This document shows positions 1 through 6,133 of a stretch of 7,792 nt of DNA, in pieces. Positions within the stretch are counted from its first letter, which is position 1. The number at the start of each line of letters is the position of its first letter. The stretch covers positions 1 to 7,792 of the forward strand of contig DAOVLD010000074.1 of assembly GCA_030631445.1 (NCBI GenBank). The letters run 5' to 3'. Made by a program: the position numbers and the translations under genes. Below the pieces are notes generated by a model. It was not told the DNA's origin and ran no database searches. It worked only from the letters and a program-made list of their open reading frames with translations. This stretch comes from Bacteroidota bacterium (GTDB lineage: Bacteria > Bacteroidota > Bacteroidia > Bacteroidales > VadinHA17).

Positions 1-2829
1 AGATTGGTCAAATGTTTCTATTTTGCTCAGGAATGGTATCCAGTTATCTACACCACCCATGAAGTAGATAAGTTTATTGCTGCCAAATGATGTACTTCCT
101 GCCAATCTGTTAGCCCAAATTAAATCGCGATGGATTTTCAGATAGTGTCTTATATCTCCACCGATCACAAACAGATCGGATTTTTTTCTGTCAATTTGTT
201 TGTACATCTCGCCGAAAAGCTTTAGCCGTGTGCCGTAGTAAATATTAATACCTCTTTGGCGGGTATTATCAAAAATATATTCAAGCTTAATACTAGCCCA
301 TGTGCGCGTTTCATTTTCCCTGTGCAGGTTTTTTAAATCAGTTGAAAGATATACACTCCTGTCATTTCTTAAACTGAAAGTGCCTTTTAGTGCAGATACC
401 ATACTAAATGGATACCTTATGGAATAGAAAAGCTCCTGAGTATGTATTTTTATTAAAGCATCATCCGATTGAGCATTCATAGCCACCCGATGGAAAGTCA
501 ATTGTTTGTCAAAATTCCCTATAAGGCTTTCAACACTTAGGAGATATTCATTGCTGTCAAAATTCCCCGAGAACCGGAAGCCTCCAATAATTTTATAGTT
601 TTCAAAAAGATCGTCTGCCCCGATTTTAAATAACATGTTTATGCCGGGATTATAATAGCCACCTCCTCCCGAAAAAGGTTGATAAGAATTGTTTAAAAAC
701 CCGAAATCTACCTGATTGGCTATATAGTTATTGTAGAACGAGGTTTCATATATCCTGATTTTAGGCAAAATGAAATCGCCTGTATCAATGTTAATATCAG
801 GATACTCCTTTAATAATTGTTGCCTGAAATAATTCTCTTTCTCCTTTTCAAAAATATAGTTGTTTACATCTATCAGTTTTTCTGTTTGAAAGTATTTTGA
901 AAGAGGCTTTTCCAGAGTATCCATCATCGCTCTGTATTTTATTGCTACTTCCTTTTTCAGTGTTTTCAAACTGTCATATTCCTGTAATTCTATCGATCTT
1001 TCTTTCTGATAACCGGTGGTTATAATTTTTTCCTCAGTAATTACATTACCAATGTCAAGTTCCTCCGTTCTCATCTTGTATTTACCATTATGAAAGAATA
1101 CTTCACCGATTTGTCCGGTTTGTGGTGAGTAATTATGCTCAAGAATGTTCCTTGAATAATTGGTTAAAGGCTTCGATTTCGTATAAAAACGGTAATGTGT
1201 TGTAGTATCAATAAAACTAATTGTGCTGTCAAATCTGGCTATATAGCGATTAAATATCCCGTTTTCATCGTTGATATAAAGGAATGTATTATCTTTTACC
1301 TTGTATGGTTCAAATTTATCATAATAATTCCCTTCAGATAAACGAATAAGATAATCAGACTTTTTCTGGTAATTGTAAATAAACAGGTCGTATGTAAAGT
1401 CTGTGTTATTGAGTTCCTCTTTAGGAAGGTTAAGGGTATCACTCGACCTGTTAGAACTGAAAATAATTTCTTTTCCTTCACTAATAAACCTGGGGTTTAG
1501 ATCATCCGGTAAATCGTTAGTTATTTGTTCATTAGTTCCGGAAGAAATATTATGAATAAATATATCAGTTTTGCTTTCTTTCACTGCCGAAAACACAAAT
1601 TTTGTCCCATCAGGTGAGTATGAAAAATCAAGAATCTTATCAAAATATGGGAGGTTAATCCTTTCAAGATTGCCTGACGAAAGCCTGTAAAAGTAGAGGG
1701 CCAGTCTTCCTTTTTCTTCTGAAATGAATGCCAGCAATTTGCCGGTTGGATGCCATGTTATGATAGGGTAAGATTTGTCAGGTAATTGTCCTACTTTAGG
1801 TTCCTTGCGGAATATCTTTTTATGTTTTCCGGTATTGCTGTCGTAGATCCATATTTTATATTGCCCAAATTCTTTTGTAACATAAGCAATAAGTTGATTT
1901 TCAGGATTTATCTTTATTTCCTGGTACCTCCTTGTACATTTAGGCCATTTCAGCATCATTCCTTGTTCCGGGATCTCCCGGTCCTGATCGTCAAAATAGT
2001 CATGATAATAAGCAAGCCAGTCTTTTGAAAGGGATTTGACCTTTTTCCCAAGGACAAATAAAAAACCTTTACCTGCATTTTTGTTTATTCTTGTAAGATA
2101 AACAATATTAGGTATGATTGGATCACCATAAGTCCTGGCAATAAATCGCCAGAAAGAATGCCCGGCATAAACAGCTTCAGTTCCGGTAAGCCAGTCAAAC
2201 TTTTCGTACCGGCCTGACATTATGCCGTCTTTTACCCTATTTTCAATATGGTTATTCCATGGATCTGACATGTACGAAATCAATCCTTTAGTATACCAGT
2301 CAGGGAGGTTGATTAAAGTTGAGCTGGCTATTCTGTCCTTGACATCCCCGCTATATAGCATTTCCTGAACTAATACCTCCGTTATCGCTCCGGCAATCTG
2401 TTTTTCAAAGTCAGGATGTTTACCATTAAAATATAGCATCACCTTATTGCGGATTACTCTTGTATACCCCCCTATATTGTAGTCTTCAGTACCGGTAACT
2501 TGTCCCAGATTGCTTTGTTTATAATCTGATAATTTATTGTATACTATAATAATCAGCCTCTTATCCAGATGATAATCAAAGTAATCTTCAATCTCCATTA
2601 GTTTTTTTTCAGCAACCAGGGCTGTGTATTCAGCAAGTTCTTTTCCAAATTCATTGAAATAAATATCAAATTTTTCGAAACGGTAAAAGGACCAGTAAAA
2701 GTCATAATATTGAACCCTGTTTTTCCCAAAAGTCATCTGATGACCGTTATAAAACTGGGCATATGTTTGACCATACACGATCAGGAAAAAAATAAAACAA
2801 AAAATGTATAATATCCTGCGTCTATTCAT
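1..2829 (-). CDS. Exported propeller protein with degenerate peptidase-MA-like domain and C-terminal barrel-like region, 3'-partial
   Basis: Reading the minus strand from the ATG at 2827-2829 gives 943 codons with no stop up to the window edge, so the C-terminus is missing. Residues 1-24 form a signal peptide (basic start, hydrophobic core, TYA|Q cleavage site). Residues about 40-280 resemble a peptidase-MA (gluzincin) domain: the LPxWxxxGLxxYxS-type segment is present at 175-188 (PDWYTKGL). The zinc motif is lost, however: the HExxH position reads Q155-E-M-L-Y159, and the usual downstream glutamate is K181. Residues about 300-530 carry TolB/PD40 beta-propeller repeats (INPENQ 307-312, WHPTG 359-363, YSPDG 404-408). 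A charged linker (about 590-680) leads to a Gly-rich segment (GGGG 721-724, then NPGIN) and alternating aromatic/polar strands that look like an outer-membrane barrel. This matches large Bacteroidota proteins often named TolB-like or PD40-domain. The role is unknown; catalysis by the N-terminal domain is unlikely. An in-frame stop at 2860-2862 and the signal peptide fix the start. Confidence 0.85.
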   Translation of the reverse strand, partial: MNRRRILYIFCFIFFLIVYGQTYAQFYNGHQMTFGKNRVQYYDFYWSFYRFEKFDIYFNEFGKELAEYTALVAEKKLMEIEDYFDYHLDKRLIIIVYNKLSDYKQSNLGQVTGTEDYNIGGYTRVIRNKVMLYFNGKHPDFEKQIAGAITEVLVQEMLYSGDVKDRIASSTLINLPDWYTKGLISYMSDPWNNHIENRVKDGIMSGRYEKFDWLTGTEAVYAGHSFWRFIARTYGDPIIPNIVYLTRINKNAGKGFLFVLGKKVKSLSKDWLAYYHDYFDDQDREIPEQGMMLKWPKCTRRYQEIKINPENQLIAYVTKEFGQYKIWIYDSNTGKHKKIFRKEPKVGQLPDKSYPIITWHPTGKLLAFISEEKGRLALYFYRLSSGNLERINLPYFDKILDFSYSPDGTKFVFSAVKESKTDIFIHNISSGTNEQITNDLPDDLNPRFISEGKEIIFSSNRSSDTLNLPKEELNNTDFTYDLFIYNYQKKSDYLIRLSEGNYYDKFEPYKVKDNTFLYINDENGIFNRYIARFDSTISFIDTTTHYRFYTKSKPLTNYSRNILEHNYSPQTGQIGEVFFHNGKYKMRTEELDIGNVITEEKIITTGYQKERSIELQEYDSLKTLKKEVAIKYRAMMDTLEKPLSKYFQTEKLIDVNNYIFEKEKENYFRQQLLKEYPDINIDTGDFILPKIRIYETSFYNNYIANQVDFGFLNNSYQPFSGGGGYYNPGINMLFKIGADDLFENYKIIGGFRFSGNFDSNEYLLSVESLIGNFDKQLTFHRVAMNAQSDDALIKIHTQELFYSIRYPFSMVSALKGTFSLRNDRSVYLSTDLKNLHRENETRTWASIKLEYIFDNTRQRGINIYYGTRLKLFGEMYKQIDRKKSDLFVIGGDIRHYLKIHRDLIWANRLAGSTSFGSNKLIYFMGGVDNWIPFLSKIETFDQS

Positions 2830-2981
2830 AATCTCCCTGATTATCTTGAAAGCAATTCATCAAAAGGAATAATTTTTGTTATATCACTTCTATGTAACAA
2901 CTATTTGTAAAGGTATAAAGATAGAGGAAAAAAATAAAAAGTTAATTCAACCGAAAGTTATACTATTCATCCAAACTTTTT

Positions 2982-2989
2982 TAATTTTG
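2982..2989 (+). promoter_or_regulatory. Candidate Bacteroidota-type -7 element (TAnnTTTG)
   Basis: TAATTTTG matches the Bacteroidota sigma-ABfr -7 consensus TAnnTTTG exactly and ends 51 bp before the ATG at 3041. The matching -33 TTTG is poor: only GTTA is found near 2957-2960 at the expected spacing. This would give a leader of roughly 45 nt for the DUF1573 gene and, by read-through, meaB. The assignment is inferred from the consensus only; an AT-rich 8-mer can occur by chance. Confidence 0.35.
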
Positions 2990-3040
2990 ATCCGTTTAAA
3001 AAGAAAAGAGAATAAATACAACGATAACATTGATATTATT

Positions 3041-4147
3041 ATGAAAAAGATAATTCCAGGTCTGTTTGTATTATTATTTATGGGTAATCTGGTACCGGGA
3101 GTAATGGCTCAGCAGAAACTAGCTACAATATCATTTGATAAGCTTACTCATGATTTTGGTACTTTTAAAGAAGAAGATGGTAATGTTACCTGTAAATTCA
3201 GCTTTACTAATACTGGCAGTATACCATTGGTAATAAACCGTGTAATAGCTTCCTGTGGTTGCACTTCACCTGCATGGTCAAAAGAACCGGTAATGCCCGG
3301 AGGAAAAGGATTTGTGAAGGCAACCTACATTTCGAAAAATCGACCGGGGGGATTCAATAAAAGCCTTTCTGTTTTTTCAAATGCTGCAAGAAAGGCAGTT
3401 GTTCTGAGAATTAAAGGAGAAGTTATTCCCAAAGAGCGTACCGTTGAGGATATTTATCCATATCAGATAGGGGATGTCAGATTCAAGTCAAATCATTTGG
3501 CTTTTGTCAGGATAAACCACGGTGAGAAAAAAACCATCCAGATGCAGATAATTAATACTTCAAAAAAGAATCAGGCATTGAGATTCGATCAGGTTCCTAA
3601 ACATCTACAAATTAAAGCTGTTCCTGAAACACTTAAACCGCAACAGAAAGGTTATATTGAAGCAACTTATAACGCGGGTGTTATAAATGATTGGGGTTTT
3701 GTGATTAACAGGATAATTGTCCTGACAAATGAGCAGGCAATAGGGAATAACCGGTTGACAATATCTGCAACTATCGTTGAGGATTTTACTTCGATGACAG
3801 CCGAAGAACTTGCTAATGCTGCTAAAATTGAATTTGTGGATGGGAGAACTTTTAATTTTGGCAAGATGGCTCAGAGATCAAAAGTTGAACATGATTTCAT
3901 TTTTAAAAATGTTGGAAAAGGCAACTTAATTATAAGGAAAATAAAATCAAGTTGCGGATGTACAGCTGTTAGTCCGAAAGATAAAGTGATAGAGCCGGGG
4001 AAAAGTAGTTCAATAAAAGCAATATTCAGCTCCGGAACACGCAAAGGAAGGCAGAATAAATCTATTACTGTTATTACTAATGATCCGAAAAATTCAAGTA
4101 TAATTCTTCGGGTAACCGGTGAGGTGAACCCCCCGGAAACGAAATAG
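3041..4147 (+). CDS. Exported protein with three Ig-like/DUF1573 domains
   Basis: The protein has 368 residues. Residues 1-23 are a signal peptide (MKK start, hydrophobic core, VMA|QQ cleavage), so the mature protein is periplasmic or surface-exposed. Domain 1 (about 30-126) and domain 3 (about 262-362) are canonical DUF1573 modules: each has an F-x-FG-type strand (HDFGTF, FNFGKM), the SCGCT motif (71-75 and 304-308) and a closing [IV]xGEV strand. The middle segment (about 145-245) has the same ASPM-SPD-2-Hydin-like beta pattern but no CGC motif. DUF1573 proteins are common in Bacteroidota, and their biochemical role is not established. The frame is open upstream to an ATG at 2876, but that start would bury the signal peptide behind 55 lysine- and isoleucine-rich residues, so 3041 is chosen. 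The gene is divergent from the propeller protein and lies 59 bp upstream of meaB with no evident terminator between them, so co-transcription with meaB is possible. Confidence 0.9.
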   Translation: MKKIIPGLFVLLFMGNLVPGVMAQQKLATISFDKLTHDFGTFKEEDGNVTCKFSFTNTGSIPLVINRVIASCGCTSPAWSKEPVMPGGKGFVKATYISKNRPGGFNKSLSVFSNAARKAVVLRIKGEVIPKERTVEDIYPYQIGDVRFKSNHLAFVRINHGEKKTIQMQIINTSKKNQALRFDQVPKHLQIKAVPETLKPQQKGYIEATYNAGVINDWGFVINRIIVLTNEQAIGNNRLTISATIVEDFTSMTAEELANAAKIEFVDGRTFNFGKMAQRSKVEHDFIFKNVGKGNLIIRKIKSSCGCTAVSPKDKVIEPGKSSSIKAIFSSGTRKGRQNKSITVITNDPKNSSIILRVTGEVNPPETK

Positions 4148-4206
4148 GCAAAAAAAAGACCTGTTACTCTGCAGATAGTTGATTTCTGTTTATTAACTTG
4201 CCAGAT

Positions 4207-5289
4207 ATGCCACGAAAATTTAAAAGTGCTTTACGTGTAAATAAGGGTGTAGACCAGCCGGAGAATATCAATGGAGATGCTTTACACAAGCACAGAAAAG
4301 CAAAAAGAAAAATACTTGCCGCGGGTGAATATTTGGATGGTATCCTGACAGGAAACAGGACAATACTTAGCCAGGCAATTACTCTTATAGAGAGCAATCT
4401 TCCCAGGCACCAGGAAATTGCCCAGGAGGTTATTGAAAAATGTCTTGGCTATGCAGGAAATTCTGTACGTATAGGTATCACGGGAGTTCCCGGGGTAGGT
4501 AAAAGTACCTTTATCGAAGCTCTTGGTAATAAGCTGATCAGTATGAAACGAAAACTTGCTGTGCTGGCAATTGATCCAAGCAGTGAGTACTCGAAAGGAA
4601 GTATTCTTGGTGATAAAACCCGGATGGAAAAATTATCAGCTGAAATTAATGCATATATCCGTCCTTCGCCAGCTGCAGGTACACTGGGTGGGGTTGCCCG
4701 AAAAACAAGAGAAACCATTGTGCTTTGCGAAGCAGCCGGATTTGATACAATTTTTGTCGAAACAGTCGGGGTTGGACAATCTGAAACCGCTGTTCATTCA
4801 ATGGTGGATTTTTTTCTGCTTCTGATGTTGGCAGGTGCGGGTGACGAATTGCAGGGAGTTAAACGTGGTATCATGGAGATGGCAGATACCGTGGTAATTA
4901 CCAAATCCGATGGGGATAATAAAATTCATGCTAACAGGGCTAAAGCGGAATACCAGAATGCTTTACACCTGTATCCACCAACGAAATCGGGATGGATCCC
5001 TGAAGTATTAATCTGTTCAGCAAAAGATGGAACAGGTATTAGCCATGTATGGGAAACAATAGATAAGTATTACCGGTTTACCAGGGCAAATAAATTCCTT
5101 GAGCAAAAAAGGAAAAGTCAATCTTTATATTGGATGTATGAAACTATCAACGATAAATTGAAAGATCGTTTTTACCAACATCCCGAAATCATTAAGCAAA
5201 TTGAGAAATTCCGGAAAATGGTCCTTGATAATAAAATAAGTTCTTTTATAGCTGCAAGACAATTACTGGATAAGTACTTTCCTAAGTAA
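4207..5289 (+). CDS. meaB: Methylmalonyl-CoA mutase-associated GTPase MeaB (ArgK/MMAA family)
   Basis: This 360-residue cytosolic SIMIBI-class GTPase belongs to the family that guards and reloads adenosylcobalamin-dependent methylmalonyl-CoA mutase. Visible motifs are the P-loop GVPGVGKST (93-101), the DPSSEYSKGSILGDKTRM segment (123-140), the Walker B/switch ETVGVGQSE (185-193), GDELQGVKRGI after the conserved core, and the base-recognition motif TKSD (232-235). TKSDGD is also what human MMAA has, whereas many bacterial members have NKADGD. A helical N-terminal arm (about 1-75) and a C-terminal helical dimerisation region (about 285-360) give the full family length. The frame also allows a TTG start at 4198, adding three residues; ATG 4207 is preferred. 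No mutase or cobalamin gene lies in the window, so partnership with a mutase encoded elsewhere is inferred from the family. An aminoacyl or other acyl-CoA mutase partner cannot be excluded. Confidence 0.93.
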   Translation: MPRKFKSALRVNKGVDQPENINGDALHKHRKAKRKILAAGEYLDGILTGNRTILSQAITLIESNLPRHQEIAQEVIEKCLGYAGNSVRIGITGVPGVGKSTFIEALGNKLISMKRKLAVLAIDPSSEYSKGSILGDKTRMEKLSAEINAYIRPSPAAGTLGGVARKTRETIVLCEAAGFDTIFVETVGVGQSETAVHSMVDFFLLLMLAGAGDELQGVKRGIMEMADTVVITKSDGDNKIHANRAKAEYQNALHLYPPTKSGWIPEVLICSAKDGTGISHVWETIDKYYRFTRANKFLEQKRKSQSLYWMYETINDKLKDRFYQHPEIIKQIEKFRKMVLDNKISSFIAARQLLDKYFPK

Positions 5290-5307
5290 ACCATAAGGTT
5301 TTTCTTT
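5288..5307 (+). terminator. Weak hairpin and T-run at the end of meaB
   Basis: AAACC-ATAA-GGTTT (5288-5301) forms a 5-bp stem with a 4-nt loop overlapping the meaB stop codon, followed by TT-C-TTT. A second, purely A/T-closed hairpin (TAAAAT/ATTTTA, 5346-5363) with a downstream T-tract lies further into the convergent gap. Both stems are weak. The call rests mainly on position, between the converging genes meaB and the 5391-5891 gene. Confidence 0.25.
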
Positions 5308-5390
5308 AAGAAAACATTTCATGATTTTGTTTGCAGGACTTTTTTTAAAATTATCGCATTTTACACTTTTTATTCCTGACACATTTGTAT

Positions 5391-5891
5391 TTACTGATTT
5401 TTTGTAAGGATCTCAAAGTTTTCAATAATTGTGGGAGGCCTGTAATATGGATCAAATTTTGGGTTGAGGATTCTTTCAAGTGTAATTTGATTAAAATACC
5501 CTTTAATAAATTGTTCGGGTAGAATATATATCGGTGTACCCTCAGAATTACACATTGGTAAAGTTTTACTGAGAATCTCTGAATAATGAATATTTGTGTC
5601 TTTTATTATTTGAATTAAATAATTAATTAGTTCATCAGCAATAATAATAACAATTGTAAATTGTCCGTAATTCCTCCTGATCATAAGGAAATAGTTTAGT
5701 TCTACAAGATCAAAACCTGATATCTGGTCTGTGGTATGCATTAAGTGATTCTCAAACCCAAGACCTTCATTTATAATTCGTTCGGCAAGTTCTTGAGTAG
5801 GGGTCTGGTGAATGAATTTACTTATATTTATATCCAGCCCAATAAATTCCTGTAAGCATAACAACTTTTTATCACGGTCTTTTATGTTCAT
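5391..5891 (-). CDS. Uncharacterised 166-residue protein, possibly ADP-ribosyltransferase-like
   Basis: I cannot assign this gene with confidence. The ORF runs from ATG 5889-5891 to a TAA at 5391-5393, with no signal peptide or membrane segment, so a cytosolic product is likely. The segment FIHQTP...ELAERIINEGL (26-44) resembles the opening strand-helix of ADP-ribosyltransferase-fold proteins, where an H-x-T/S is followed by a helix ending in xxGL/F. A hydrophobic strand (TIVIIIADELI, 79-89) could be a central strand. Near the C-terminus LPEQFIKGYF (124-133), followed by NPKF (143-146), resembles the P-x-x-[FI]-I-x-G-Y...NPxF ending of some small Bacteroidota proteins of this type; E126 would be the candidate glutamate. 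These are pattern impressions, not a database match. The gene converges on meaB and diverges from lpd across a 242-bp gap holding a large hairpin. It stands alone: no antitoxin-like partner is adjacent. Confidence 0.7.
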   Translation of the reverse strand: MNIKDRDKKLLCLQEFIGLDINISKFIHQTPTQELAERIINEGLGFENHLMHTTDQISGFDLVELNYFLMIRRNYGQFTIVIIIADELINYLIQIIKDTNIHYSEILSKTLPMCNSEGTPIYILPEQFIKGYFNQITLERILNPKFDPYYRPPTIIENFEILTKNQ

Positions 5892-5964
5892 AAATCTTCA
5901 TTTTGTATGAGGATAATGCAAAGAAAGAACATGGTTTTGCAAGGTAATTAAAAAGGTTAATACT

Positions 5965-5991
5965 ATTCAAATGCAACTACCAAATTTGAAT
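5965..5991. promoter_or_regulatory. 8-bp perfect inverted repeat in the divergent gap
   Basis: ATTCAAAT (5965-5972) and ATTTGAAT (5984-5991) are perfect inverted repeats separated by 11 nt, giving about 19 bp between half-site centres, close to two helical turns. The repeat lies 74 bp upstream of the start of the unassigned minus-strand gene and next to the hairpin at 6000-6054. It could be an operator for a dimeric regulator of the divergent genes. In AT-rich DNA a chance repeat of this size is also plausible. Confidence 0.3.
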
Positions 5992-5999
5992 GTCAGCAA

Positions 6000-6054
6000 A
6001 AATAAGGCTAAGGCTAAGGTTAAGGCGCCCTCAACCTTAGCCTTAGCCTTTTTT
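6000..6054. repeat. Near-perfect 55-nt hairpin made of AAGGCT-type hexamer repeats
   Basis: The left arm (6004-6021) is three tandem hexamers, AAGGCT AAGGCT AAGGTT, and the right arm (6033-6050) is its exact reverse complement, giving 18 uninterrupted pairs. Inside, after one A·C mismatch, AGG/CCT adds three pairs around a CGC triloop. Outside, after one T·T mismatch, AAA/TTT adds three more. The plus strand runs into TTTTTT after the right arm and the minus strand into ATTTTT, so either strand looks like an intrinsic terminator. It sits between divergent genes, where a terminator is not expected unless promoters lie outside it or distant transcription must be blocked. A dispersed palindromic (REP-like) element is an alternative. 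Confidence 0.85.
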
Positions 6055-6133
6055 AAGTTAATATTGTTTTGTAGATTTACCATTTAAAAATTAATAAAGA
6101 AATTAATTGTAAAATAATCAAACAGAGTATTTT

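Noticed and set aside
1786..2028. Plus-strand 80-codon ORF
   Set aside because: It is antisense to the intact propeller gene, with no recognisable domain; a reading-frame shadow.
2870..2920. Promoter for the minus-strand propeller gene
   Set aside because: TACCTTTA on the minus strand is a 7/8 match to TAnnTTTG but lacks a TTTG or TTG at the expected spacing upstream.
2876..3040. Upstream extension of the DUF1573 gene to an ATG at 2876
   Set aside because: It would add 55 lysine/isoleucine-rich residues before a clear signal peptide and would run through the likely promoter; the signal peptide fixes the start at 3041.
4198..4206. TTG start for meaB
   Set aside because: It adds only three residues; the ATG at 4207 is the simpler choice and the family N-terminus is too variable to decide otherwise.
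4449..4718. ORFs overlapping meaB on both strands (4164-4397, 4449-4718, 4556-4825)
   Set aside because: They overlap the conserved GTPase motifs in other frames and have no independent support.
5290..5390. A small RNA or gene in the convergent gap
   Set aside because: The gap is only 101 bp, AT-rich, and shows just weak hairpins and T-tracts consistent with transcript ends.
6060..6133. Promoter for lpd between the hairpin and the start codon
   Set aside because: TAGATTTA and TAATAAAG partly resemble the -7 consensus, but neither has a convincing -33 partner, so no site is called.
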